The notes beneath the pieces are model-generated. The model had not been told where the DNA came from. It was given only the letters and a program-made list of their open reading frames with translations, and did no database searches. From the NCBI RefSeq assembly GCF_000143985.1, contig NC_014364.1:558001-622000 (forward strand): a stretch of DNA of 64,000 nt, written 5' to 3'. Below are positions 43,668 through 51,408 of this stretch, in pieces. The position numbers were made by a program, and so were the translations under genes. How positions within the stretch are numbered: the stretch's first letter is position 1; every line of letters begins with the position of its first letter. This DNA is from Sediminispirochaeta smaragdinae DSM 11293 (GTDB lineage Bacteria; Spirochaetota; Spirochaetia; DSM-16054; Sediminispirochaetaceae).

Positions 43668-44489
43668 TTACAGATAGCGCTTGACGTCCCTGCCGATAAC
43701 GTTGGCAATGAGTTCGATCTGATCTTTGACGGGGCTGGAATTGATCTTGCTGAAAAGGACCTCTTCAATCTGAAAGAAACCGACCGAAGCGCTCATCTCT
43801 ACTGCAATTCTGATCGGCTTTTCTTCTCCCTTTTTAATTTTTACCTTTTCGATGGCCGAGGCGCTGTATTTGTGAATGTCCCCCACATGGCTTTCGGTGT
43901 TCATGCTCATGGGGATTCTCGCCCGACCCTTTTCCATATCGCATCCGTCGGCTATGAGGATAATACCAGCTTCTTTTGAGTGAATCTTTTGCTGGGCCAT
44001 GTGTCCGACGATCCCCTCAAGGGCAACCGACTTGGTTATCACCCTTCGCACCGGATCGTTTGGGTAGAGCTTTTGGGTGATGGCATCGATATACGGCGCA
44101 GCAATGATCATCGAGGAATGCTCGTGGTCCTGTCGTCCGATGGTCATACCGACATCATGGAGAAAGGCCGCCAGCAGTACCCCCACGCTGCTCTCTTCAA
44201 AGCTTCCGACCTCATCCTCTTCGAGGGAAAGCTTTACATTCGCTTCCTTAAGCAGGTTCATCATGGTTAAGGCATTTAAAGCTACTTTACGCATGTGGAC
44301 CGGACCGTGGTCGTTAAAGTGGAGCCTTCGAATCGAAACTGTATTTGCGTATTCCTGCATGGCATGGATTTCCTCATCCTCGATAAGCAGTTGTAACGTT
44401 TCTTTTGCCTTCCCTTCCGTCATGGCAAGAAGCTTTCGGTCGAGGGCACGCTCCTTTGGTGATTTTTCATTTCGTTTAACTTCGTTCAT
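43668..44489 (-). CDS. HD-domain phosphohydrolase
   Basis: A 273-residue cytoplasmic HD-superfamily protein. Metal ligands are visible as HFNDHGPVHMRKV (His61), AAFLHDVGM (His111-Asp112) and RQDHEHSSMI, with later Asp/His residues in LIADGCDMEKG. The spacing resembles (p)ppGpp/nucleotide or cyclic-dinucleotide-type HD hydrolases, but no partner domain identifies the substrate. The start is ATG 44489, 6 bases after a -10 box (TATATT), with no Shine-Dalgarno. Transcribed alone. Its 3' end lies 49 bases from the convergent aspartate kinase stop. Confidence 0.82.
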   Translation of the reverse strand: MNEVKRNEKSPKERALDRKLLAMTEGKAKETLQLLIEDEEIHAMQEYANTVSIRRLHFNDHGPVHMRKVALNALTMMNLLKEANVKLSLEEDEVGSFEESSVGVLLAAFLHDVGMTIGRQDHEHSSMIIAAPYIDAITQKLYPNDPVRRVITKSVALEGIVGHMAQQKIHSKEAGIILIADGCDMEKGRARIPMSMNTESHVGDIHKYSASAIEKVKIKKGEEKPIRIAVEMSASVGFFQIEEVLFSKINSSPVKDQIELIANVIGRDVKRYL

Positions 44490-44495
44490 ACTGCT

Positions 44496-44525
44496 AATAT
44501 ACTCAATTCAGAGTAGATCCGTCAG
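44496..44525 (-). promoter_or_regulatory. Promoter of the HD-domain gene (leaderless type)
   Basis: CTGACG (44520-44525), an 18-base spacer and TATATT (44496-44501), ending 6 bases before ATG 44489. The -35 match is the weakest of the set. Confidence 0.45.
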
Positions 44526-44538
44526 AAAAAGGGGAGGA

Positions 44539-45288
44539 TTACATGGATTTTAAACGTTTAAGAAGCTGACGTTGGAGAGAAGCATGAATATAGCGGTGCA
44601 GCTGCATATTGGTTGCGTGATCGGGGGAGTCAAACATTGCGACGAGAAGAATCGTACCATCCGGAAGCTTTCTTCTTAGGGTAATCGTCCCCTTCAATCC
44701 CTCGATGGCTTCTCCGATTTCCATGGTAAAGGAGTCGATCCTGGCGCCGGCAGGCAGGAGCCTTCCTTCTTCCAGGACAAAGGAGACTCCTGCCGCACTG
44801 ATGTCGGAAATCGTTCCTGTGTATATGTTTCCCCCGGAAGTAATGCGCAAGGGGGAAATTGACTGGCTATTTGTTCCAAAACGAACGTATCTGCGTTGGC
44901 CTTTTGCTCCGCTTTCTTCGAGAAAGGTGAGAAAGGCAGAGACCGCCTTTGCTGGTGTTTCGGAGAGTGCGATCCTATCGAATTGCGCAGGAGAATGGTG
45001 TTTCGTATGAGGGTTGAGAAGAAAAATTTCAATCTGCTGCTGGTGAAGCATCGTTTGTTGTCGACGTGCTTCCTGCTCCAAAGCAGAAAATTCCTCGGTA
45101 AGGACGGTATCTTCGTGGATAAACACAAGAGAGTTTGGATATCCGGTAATCAGGCGGATACCCTCCCGTCCCTTCGAAAGCGTATAAATTTCGTATTCCG
45201 CAACAATCGCAGCTTCGACAAGACGTTGGTGAAAGATCCCTTCCGGGAAAAAGTAAAAAATTTTACGTCCTGTTCCTATTCCTGTCAT
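44539..45288 (-). CDS. PilZ-domain protein (c-di-GMP effector)
   Basis: A 249-residue cytoplasmic protein. Residues ~1-120 form an N-terminal domain I do not recognise (EYEIYTLSKGREGIRLITG), resembling a receiver-like fold without a clear phosphorylation Asp. The PilZ domain at ~128-245 has the c-di-GMP-binding motifs RRYVRF (132-137) and DISAAG (162-167). It is translationally coupled to cheD (ATGA overlap) and so links c-di-GMP to chemotaxis or motility control. A flagellar-brake or receptor-modulating role is plausible but unproven. Confidence 0.85.
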   Translation of the reverse strand: MTGIGTGRKIFYFFPEGIFHQRLVEAAIVAEYEIYTLSKGREGIRLITGYPNSLVFIHEDTVLTEEFSALEQEARRQQTMLHQQQIEIFLLNPHTKHHSPAQFDRIALSETPAKAVSAFLTFLEESGAKGQRRYVRFGTNSQSISPLRITSGGNIYTGTISDISAAGVSFVLEEGRLLPAGARIDSFTMEIGEAIEGLKGTITLRRKLPDGTILLVAMFDSPDHATNMQLHRYIHASLQRQLLKRLKSM

Positions 45289-45896
45289 TGCTTCACCTCG
45301 TTTTTACTCTCTTGGAAAAAGGAGACCACCGCTCCGTTCTTTTCCTGCTGTTTGAGCCGATCGAGATAGCCACTCTCTTCGCTTCTGATTTCCGTATCTC
45401 GTACATGCGGAAGCCTCTTCAAAAGTACTTTTCCCGTCATCGGATCCAGAATGATTTTTCTCGCCTGATTCCCTCCCACATCGGAACTGATGATTCGTAT
45501 CTTCTCCAATTCAAGGTAATTAAAGGCAAAATCGATATTGGCCCTACTGATGGATAGGGCTTCGCTTCTGGTCGTGGCAAGCACCATGGCACCGCCGAAA
45601 ACCTTGGCGACCAGTTGATTCTTCTCCGAACCCATTTTCATCAACGCATTGATCAAAAGCTCCATGGCGTTCATGCCGTATTTACCGTTCTCATCGAGAT
45701 AGAAAACCCTTTTCGGCTCACCCGGAAGCATAAAATGGTTCATTCCTGCCTGCTGCTTTCGGAGATCCCAGAGCACGACCGAAACACAGGAACCAAGGAC
45801 CGTAGAGATTAGGATCGATTCGCCTGTTGCATGGAAGTCGCCGGGATGCAGAAAGGCAACATCCTTTCCTAAGCTATGGTTATGAAGCAGATGCAC
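45285..45896 (-). CDS. cheD: Chemoreceptor glutamine deamidase CheD
   Basis: A 203-residue CheD. The catalytic Cys37 is in STVLGSCVSVVLWD and the His54 in GMNHFMLP; DVGGNQARKI is the conserved late strand. CheD deamidates glutamines on chemoreceptors and, in Bacillus and Thermotoga, binds CheC. There is a C-terminal extension of ~35 charged residues (RSEESGYLDRLKQQEKN). It starts at GTG 45896 behind AAGGGAG, 11 bases after the receptor-like gene, and overlaps pilZ by 4 bases. Confidence 0.92.
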   Translation of the reverse strand: MHLLHNHSLGKDVAFLHPGDFHATGESILISTVLGSCVSVVLWDLRKQQAGMNHFMLPGEPKRVFYLDENGKYGMNAMELLINALMKMGSEKNQLVAKVFGGAMVLATTRSEALSISRANIDFAFNYLELEKIRIISSDVGGNQARKIILDPMTGKVLLKRLPHVRDTEIRSEESGYLDRLKQQEKNGAVVSFFQESKNEVKQ

Positions 45897-45907
45897 AAAG
45901 TGCTCCC

Positions 45908-47680
45908 TTAAAAAAAGGTAATCTCTCCGCCGGCGCTTCCCTCTTCAACTTCAAAACCTCCGATCTTACCGGCTACTTTCTTATGTTCGAGGATGGTGAA
46001 TCGCTTGATGATGTTCTGAAAACGTTCGCTTCGAATGTTCCAGTCCGTAAGCCCATTTCGTGCCAGTTCTTTTTGGAATTGCTTATCAAAAAGTTCCTCA
46101 ATTTCGCCAAGCAAATTGGTGCTTTGTGCCAGCTCCTGTCTACATTCCGAAAGCTTTTCAAGCAGCTCTTCTGTTTCCTGGTATGTTTGGATGAACCCAC
46201 TACCGAAGGCCGAGAAATTTTCTATAACTGCTTCGATTCCATGAACCGTTGAGTTGGCATCTTCAGCGATAAATGCCATGTCATGCTGGAAATTATCGGC
46301 GAAACTTGCCTCACTTTTATACATTTCCCGATAGAAAAGAAGTGACTCCTGGGTCCGTTTAAAGAATTTATGGATGCTTTGAAGTGCATTTTCAACGGTC
46401 GAGTCGATAAAATGGGTGAGATTAGACATCTCTTCGACGGTCGCTTCCATCGATTCGAGAGCCTGCTGTTTCGCTACTTCTATTTTTGACGCCACATTGA
46501 CATTCTGGAATTGTCCTACAAGCTCGGAAAAATCGATAAAACTCTGCTGAAGAGCCTCGACTTTTTGCATGAGATTTTCACTTCGCGAGGTGATTTCCAC
46601 CTTCATATCAAGAGAGGATGTAACACTCTTGCGGATTTTTACTATGGATGCTTCCGCTTCGTTGAAGTAGGAAGAGAGAGAAGCCCCGTGGCGATAATCC
46701 CGCACTTTTTGTTCAATGGAGGACATGACTCCGCCTATCCTTTCCGTCTCTCCCTTGAAAAGATTATAACTTTGGCGAATCTGCTCGGATACATCATTAA
46801 TAAGATCGGAACAGAGACGCGGAATGGTTCGGAGAAAGACCAACTCGTCCAAAAGTTCCTCAATGGTCTCTTGTCCGATAGGCTCTTCTTCTATTTTCAA
46901 CTCCCTGAGGGCAAGAACAACATGATCGAGAGACTGACGGATGATGTCCTGATGTTGGACCTGCTGCATGATGGTGGTAAGGGGGTCCCATATGGTTTTC
47001 GATTCTTCGATAATATCCTTGAGAAAATCGATTGCCCCATCCGTAGCATTTCCCGCCTTCTGAAAACCCGTATCGACAAAGCTGCCGAAATCCTGTAGCA
47101 GCTTTGTTTGCACCTCTTCGACCTTTTCCATTGCGGAAAGGAAGTTTGAAAATGCTTCGTCTATCTCCTTGCCCTCGGCGGTAAGCTCTTCGGTATATAC
47201 GATTGAACGAGCTGAAATGCGTTTAAGCTCTTCAGTGATGAAGCTGAAGGCTCCTCCTGCCTTTCCTGCTTTGATTGCAACGGTCATCGCATTTAAACTA
47301 ATCAGCTCCATCGACTCCGAACTTTCCCGAATATCCGAAATTCGATAGTCCAGCTCCCTGACCACCTCGATCTCTTTGCGGAGGCTCTCCAGCAGCTGAT
47401 CGTCCCGTAGATGAAGGGTATTGAAAGAATCCGAAGCCTCACGAAGTACCGCTTTTGTTTTTGCCAGAAGAGATGATGCCGAGGCCGTATTGCGAAAAGT
47501 CGCCGTCTTGGTTTTGAGGCTTTCTACCTGTAGCTCCGAGGTATTTCTTCCCTTTTCCAGCTCAGAAGAAAGCTTCGGAAAGATTCCGGCAATACCGTCG
47601 AATATGATCTCGGTATTTTTGATCACTCCGTCTATCTGTGCCGCGATATCCGTAGGAGATGTTTCGATACTCTGTTCCAT
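45908..47680 (-). CDS. Soluble receptor-like coiled-coil protein with degenerate chemoreceptor signalling tip
   Basis: A 590-residue, almost wholly helical protein without membrane segments or a sensor domain. Around residue 140 it carries MELISLNAMTVAIKAGKAGG followed by FSFITEELKRISARS, which aligns with the chemoreceptor hairpin tip (NLLALNAAIEAARAGE...VVAxEVRxLAxxS). Several tip residues differ, notably the Glu and Arg contacts for CheA/CheW. Long coiled coils follow. Being first in an operon with cheD and pilZ suggests a cytoplasmic signalling scaffold or a decoy receptor modified by CheD. ATG 47680 lies 7 bases after a -10 box and has no proper ribosome site. Confidence 0.7.
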   Translation of the reverse strand: MEQSIETSPTDIAAQIDGVIKNTEIIFDGIAGIFPKLSSELEKGRNTSELQVESLKTKTATFRNTASASSLLAKTKAVLREASDSFNTLHLRDDQLLESLRKEIEVVRELDYRISDIRESSESMELISLNAMTVAIKAGKAGGAFSFITEELKRISARSIVYTEELTAEGKEIDEAFSNFLSAMEKVEEVQTKLLQDFGSFVDTGFQKAGNATDGAIDFLKDIIEESKTIWDPLTTIMQQVQHQDIIRQSLDHVVLALRELKIEEEPIGQETIEELLDELVFLRTIPRLCSDLINDVSEQIRQSYNLFKGETERIGGVMSSIEQKVRDYRHGASLSSYFNEAEASIVKIRKSVTSSLDMKVEITSRSENLMQKVEALQQSFIDFSELVGQFQNVNVASKIEVAKQQALESMEATVEEMSNLTHFIDSTVENALQSIHKFFKRTQESLLFYREMYKSEASFADNFQHDMAFIAEDANSTVHGIEAVIENFSAFGSGFIQTYQETEELLEKLSECRQELAQSTNLLGEIEELFDKQFQKELARNGLTDWNIRSERFQNIIKRFTILEHKKVAGKIGGFEVEEGSAGGEITFF

Positions 47681-47687
47681 TGCCTTT

Positions 47688-47716
47688 AGTATAGTTAAGC
47701 TCTTACGCGTGTGCAA
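47688..47716 (-). promoter_or_regulatory. Promoter of the receptor-like/cheD/pilZ operon (leaderless type)
   Basis: TTGCAC (47711-47716), a 17-base spacer and TATACT (47688-47693), ending 7 bases before ATG 47680. It directly abuts the terminator of the upstream ATPase gene. Confidence 0.65.
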
Positions 47717-47717
47717 G

Positions 47718-47754
47718 AAAAACGGCCGTCGCGGTTGTTCGTGACGGCCGTTTT
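47718..47754 (-). terminator. Intrinsic terminator of the MsmK-like ATPase gene
   Basis: A GC-rich stem CGGCCGTC (47723-47730) with GACGGCCG (47743-47750), flanked by A4-5 and T4-5 on both strands, so it can work in both directions. It lies 26-62 bases after the ATPase stop. Confidence 0.9.
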
Positions 47755-47779
47755 ATCTCTGATTTCAGAAAGTTTTTCT

Positions 47780-48889
47780 CTATTCTTCCTTTCTGATGGT
47801 GTTTTCGGTTTCAAGATCAAAAAAGTTGGCTTTTTCATAATTGGGGGTAAAAAAGATTTGCTGACCAACCTTTACTGCAATGTCCGGATCAAGTTTTGCA
47901 ATCAGCTGATGCTTCTGAGTGTTGACCCACACTTGAGTTTCGGCGCCAAGGGGTTCAATGACACCAATTTCACCCTTGATCGTTATGCCGGCTTTTTCCT
48001 CTGTTTCGTAGGCAAGGTCTTCCGGTCTGATTCCGAAAACAACCTCTTTTCCAACATATCCCTTTTCTCTGAGCAGATCGGCATAGAGACCTTTGATCTC
48101 AGCCTTGAAATCAGCCTCTTCCATCAGCAATTTCTTGCCTTCTTCCACAATCTTAACGGTCATGAAGTTCATGGGAGGTGATCCGATGAAGCCTGCGACA
48201 AACCTGTTGGCGGGTTTGTTGTAAAGGGTCAGCGGGTTTCCAATCTGCTGAATGATACCATTTTTCATGACGACGATTTTATCGGCCATGGTCATTGCTT
48301 CCACCTGGTCGTGGGTAACATAGATCATCGTTGCCTTTAGCCTGTGGTGGAGGCCCGAAATTTCCGCCCTCATCTGAACCCTCAACTTGGCATCGAGGTT
48401 GGAAAGAGGCTCGTCGAAAAGGAAAACCTTAGGCTGACGGACGATTGCACGTCCGACAGCGACACGCTGACGCTGACCACCGGAGAGGGCCTTCGGCTTC
48501 CTGTCTAGCAGTTCCTCGATATCGAGGATTCTGGCCGCTTCCCTAACACGTTTTTCGATCTCGGCCTTATCGAATTTCCTGATTTTGAGACCGAATGCCA
48601 TGTTGTCATATACACTCATATGGGGATAAAGAGCATAGTTCTGAAATACCATTGCGATGTCCCGATCTTTCGGCGGCACATCGTTTACCTGCTTCCCATC
48701 GATGTAGAGTTCACCTTCGGTAATGTCCTCCAAACCGGCGATCATGCGGAGCGTTGTTGATTTTCCGCAACCGGATGGTCCGACGAGAACGACAAATTCC
48801 CTGTCTTGAATGTCGATATTGGCATTGTCGACGGCCCTGACACCGCCTTCGTAGACCTTGCCGATACCCTTCAGCTGTACTGTAGCCAT
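47780..48889 (-). CDS. Sugar ABC importer ATPase, MsmK/MalK/UgpC type, encoded without permeases
   Basis: A 369-residue ATPase: Walker [15 protein letters not shown]-loop [13 protein letters not shown], signature [16 protein letters not shown], Walker [15 protein letters not shown] and switch His in VTHDQVEAM. The ~130-residue C-terminal regulatory (MalK-type OB-fold) domain has VFGIRPEDL and [11 protein letters not shown]. It stands alone, with its own strong promoter and terminator, so it probably energises several CUT1 importers, including the ATPase-less operon at 10180-13328. ATG 48889 follows GGAGG. Confidence 0.92.
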   Translation of the reverse strand: MATVQLKGIGKVYEGGVRAVDNANIDIQDREFVVLVGPSGCGKSTTLRMIAGLEDITEGELYIDGKQVNDVPPKDRDIAMVFQNYALYPHMSVYDNMAFGLKIRKFDKAEIEKRVREAARILDIEELLDRKPKALSGGQRQRVAVGRAIVRQPKVFLFDEPLSNLDAKLRVQMRAEISGLHHRLKATMIYVTHDQVEAMTMADKIVVMKNGIIQQIGNPLTLYNKPANRFVAGFIGSPPMNFMTVKIVEEGKKLLMEEADFKAEIKGLYADLLREKGYVGKEVVFGIRPEDLAYETEEKAGITIKGEIGVIEPLGAETQVWVNTQKHQLIAKLDPDIAVKVGQQIFFTPNYEKANFFDLETENTIRKEE

Positions 48890-48919
48890 AGAATACCTCC
48901 AAATTATCTTATGGGTAAC

Positions 48920-48948
48920 AGAGTATTATGCTTTTAGCGAGCTGTCAA
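48920..48948 (-). promoter_or_regulatory. Promoter of the MsmK-like ATPase gene
   Basis: TTGACA (48943-48948), a 17-base spacer and TACTCT (48920-48925). The leader of ~25 bases ends in GGAGG before ATG 48889, so this is a conventional leadered gene. Confidence 0.8.
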
Positions 48949-48966
48949 TGAAAGTTTCCCCTTTAC

Positions 48967-50313
48967 TCATTGTAACGGCTTTTGTCGATACCAGGTCTCC
49001 AACCGTTCGGAAAGATCGGGGATTTGGTCGGGATCGTCGGCCGAAGCCTTTTCCAGAAGCCAGGGAATGATGACATCTTTCCTCATGGCGTTCCACCTGG
49101 AAGGAAGGGGTAGGGGAAAACTGAGATAATTTTCGGGGGGAATGTGCCCCACCAGAGAAGGAAAGTACTGGGGAATGATCTCTTCATTAATAGATGACAA
49201 TGAGGAGAAGCCGTCGGCGATGCCGAAGGTCCTCATTCGCTTAAACTGGCTGGATTCAAGGAGTTTTTTCTGCGTATCACTTTGAAAAAACCAGAGAAGA
49301 AAGGCACCTGCAGCCGGCCGGGCCACTGCGGCGTTGGGAATTCCAATGAAAAGTATATCGTCGTTGACCGGTATAAGGTCGTTCTTGGCCATCCACCGGA
49401 AATCAAGGGCACTTCGTTTTTCCGGGGCCAGGTGGAAGAAATTTTGCAGGGTCGAATAGGTAAAAAGGATTCGACCGTCGGACAACAGCTTAATCGGCGG
49501 ATCGTAAAGAAAGGTGTCGATGAATTGCTGTTCCAGTTCCAACCCCTGGTTGACGGTAGTGATCCATTCTCTGATAAAGGCGATCGCCTGATCCAGGGCC
49601 TCCTGATTCCACGTCACCTGTCCCGTTTTTTCTGCTTCTGTAAAATTGGTCTGGAAGAGAGCGGTTTTCTCATACAGCACTTCAGGATCCCATCGCGGGG
49701 AGAATCCCATGCGGTTGAATCGGCCGTCTTTGATGACGTTATATGCGGCACTTTCTTCCTGGATGCTTTCCAAATTGAGACTGAATTGCTGATTGCCGCT
49801 TCTCGAACTTTTCAAAAACGCGAGGGCGGGAAGATCGAAACTCACCGGGAGCAGTATTTGCTGCCCTACCGAATTTTCCCCACGCGAAAGAAGGTCTTGG
49901 TAGAAAAGGGATCGGTCCAGAAGCGGGAGGTTTGTTCGCCTCTCCGCATTCCTTTTCTCCGTTGCAAAAAGGGATGCAAGAGAGGAGAACCGCTGTATGG
50001 TTTTTTCGTTGTTGAGATAAGCACCGGCAACCAGATCGGGAACTAGTTCCTGCATATTGGTATCGATCTTCCCTTCTTCAATTTCCCGTGCAGGCTCGTT
50101 TTTGTAGACCACCTCGATTTGGTAGAGTTCCTGCGATGCGTTAAAGAGCTCGGCATAGGCGGCGAATTCGGGGCGGTTTGTCCAAAGTATCGCCGTAGTT
50201 GGGAACCGATTGGGGTTCTTATACCAGAGAAAGAATATTGCCGAGGCCAAAAGCAGAAACACAAGGGTCAGCATGATGATAAGATGTTTATGTACGTTTC
50301 CCGAGAATCCCAT
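48967..50313 (-). CDS. Membrane-anchored extracellular solute-binding-like protein
   Basis: A 448-residue protein with one N-terminal membrane helix (LIIMLTLVFLLLASAIFFLW). There is no lipobox Cys, so it is probably tethered rather than released. The outer part resembles family 1 sugar-binding proteins (PTTAILWTNRPEFAAYAELFN, AAGAFLLWFFQSDTQKKLLE). No permease genes adjoin; the MsmK-like ATPase gene follows in the same direction after 77 bases. It may be a receptor or sensor, or feed a permease encoded elsewhere. The start is ATG 50313, 7 bases after a -10 box and directly before the membrane helix; the upstream extension of the frame is rejected. Confidence 0.75.
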   Translation of the reverse strand: MGFSGNVHKHLIIMLTLVFLLLASAIFFLWYKNPNRFPTTAILWTNRPEFAAYAELFNASQELYQIEVVYKNEPAREIEEGKIDTNMQELVPDLVAGAYLNNEKTIQRFSSLASLFATEKRNAERRTNLPLLDRSLFYQDLLSRGENSVGQQILLPVSFDLPALAFLKSSRSGNQQFSLNLESIQEESAAYNVIKDGRFNRMGFSPRWDPEVLYEKTALFQTNFTEAEKTGQVTWNQEALDQAIAFIREWITTVNQGLELEQQFIDTFLYDPPIKLLSDGRILFTYSTLQNFFHLAPEKRSALDFRWMAKNDLIPVNDDILFIGIPNAAVARPAAGAFLLWFFQSDTQKKLLESSQFKRMRTFGIADGFSSLSSINEEIIPQYFPSLVGHIPPENYLSFPLPLPSRWNAMRKDVIIPWLLEKASADDPDQIPDLSERLETWYRQKPLQ

Positions 50314-50320
50314 GAAGGCA

Positions 50321-50349
50321 ACTCTACGTGGAGGCGGACGCCTTGTCAA
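50321..50349 (-). promoter_or_regulatory. Promoter of the tethered binding-protein gene (leaderless type)
   Basis: TTGACA (50344-50349), a 17-base spacer and TAGAGT (50321-50326), ending 7 bases before ATG 50313. Its -35 overlaps the -35 of the divergent radical SAM promoter. Confidence 0.65.
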
Positions 50350-50371
50350 TTGCCGACTCTCCTGTGATAAT
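50343..50371 (+). promoter_or_regulatory. Promoter of the radical SAM gene (leaderless type)
   Basis: TTGTCA (50343-50348), a 17-base spacer and GATAAT (50366-50371), ending 6 bases before GTG 50378. The near-palindrome TTGTCAA serves as -35 for both directions. Confidence 0.65.
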
Positions 50372-50377
50372 GAATCG

Positions 50378-51376
50378 GTGATCAAAAGATTTTATCGCTA
50401 TAGTTCCTATCTGAAGGATCGGTATAAAGAAGCCGTCTACAGGATCGGTATTGATGCGGGATTCGGATGCCCCAACAGAACTCCGGACGGCAGAGGGGGC
50501 TGCTTTTATTGTGACGAAGCTGGTTCTCGGGCCGCCTATCAGGAAACTAATGAGCCACACTCCTGCTTGCGTTCCGCATCAGGGCCGGACCCCGATGATC
50601 CTTATTGGCAAACATGGATGAAGAAGCAGATCGATGAAGGAGGGGCTTTCCTCTCGAATCGCTACGGAGTGCACTCCTTTATTCTCTACGTACAGGCCTT
50701 TTCCGGAACCTGGGCACCGGTGCCGAGACTCAAGCATATCTATGATTATCTTCTCTCCCTCGCATCTTTTCGGGAGCTCATCGTCGGTACCCGTCCCGAT
50801 TGTGTGGACGAAGAGGTGGTGAAGCTGCTTTCCTCTTATGCTTCCTCCCTCGATATGGATGTGTGGCTGGAGTTGGGATTGCAGAGTTATCACGATCAGA
50901 CCCTTCGACATATCGGCCGGGGACACGACACCACTGCCTTTGAACGGGCCTATAAAACGGCCAAGGCCGGGGGGCTGAAATGTTCCGTTCATCTGATATT
51001 CGGGCTTCCCGGGGAAGACGACGCAATGATGGAAGAGAGTGTTCGTCGCCTGGCTCGCCTACGGCCCGACGGGGTGAAAATTCACAATCTGCACATTGCC
51101 GAAGGAACACGGTTTGCGCAATGGTGGCGGGAAGGCCGACTGGAGGTACCCGATACCTCACACCACCTCCGCCTGGTGGCCGACGCCCTGGAGCTCCTAC
51201 CCGAGACGACTGTCATTCAACGGGTAACCTGTGACACGCCCAAGGCCCGGCTCCTTGCTCCCGTCGATTTTGCTTCCAAAGCCCATTTCTATCGCCTCCT
51301 GGATGAAGAGCTTGAAAAACGGAATAGTTACCAGGGAAAACGATTTGCCGAATGTAAGAGAAACGCGCCGGATTGA
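50378..51376 (+). CDS. Radical SAM protein, YhcC type
   Basis: A 332-residue radical SAM enzyme of the YhcC (TIGR01212-like) family. CPNRTPDGRGGCFYC (Cys31, 42, 45) binds the cluster; YVQAFSGTWAP, LIVGTRPDCVD, WLELGLQSYHDQTL and SVHLIFGLPGE are family blocks. The family role is unsettled. The long upstream extension of the frame is rejected. GTG 50378 lies 6 bases after a -10 box and gives the usual ~30 residues before the cysteines. There is no Shine-Dalgarno. Its TGA stop lies inside the -35 box of the next gene. Confidence 0.88.
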   Translation: MIKRFYRYSSYLKDRYKEAVYRIGIDAGFGCPNRTPDGRGGCFYCDEAGSRAAYQETNEPHSCLRSASGPDPDDPYWQTWMKKQIDEGGAFLSNRYGVHSFILYVQAFSGTWAPVPRLKHIYDYLLSLASFRELIVGTRPDCVDEEVVKLLSSYASSLDMDVWLELGLQSYHDQTLRHIGRGHDTTAFERAYKTAKAGGLKCSVHLIFGLPGEDDAMMEESVRRLARLRPDGVKIHNLHIAEGTRFAQWWREGRLEVPDTSHHLRLVADALELLPETTVIQRVTCDTPKARLLAPVDFASKAHFYRLLDEELEKRNSYQGKRFAECKRNAPD

Positions 51377-51401
51377 CAGCCCCCCTGTTTTGGCCTACAG
51401 T
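51373..51401 (+). promoter_or_regulatory. Promoter of the DUF5312-like gene (leaderless type)
   Basis: TTGACA (51373-51378), a 17-base spacer and TACAGT (51396-51401), ending 7 bases before ATG 51409. The radical SAM stop TGA (51374-51376) is within the -35 box. Confidence 0.7.
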
Positions 51402-51408
51402 TAGCCTT

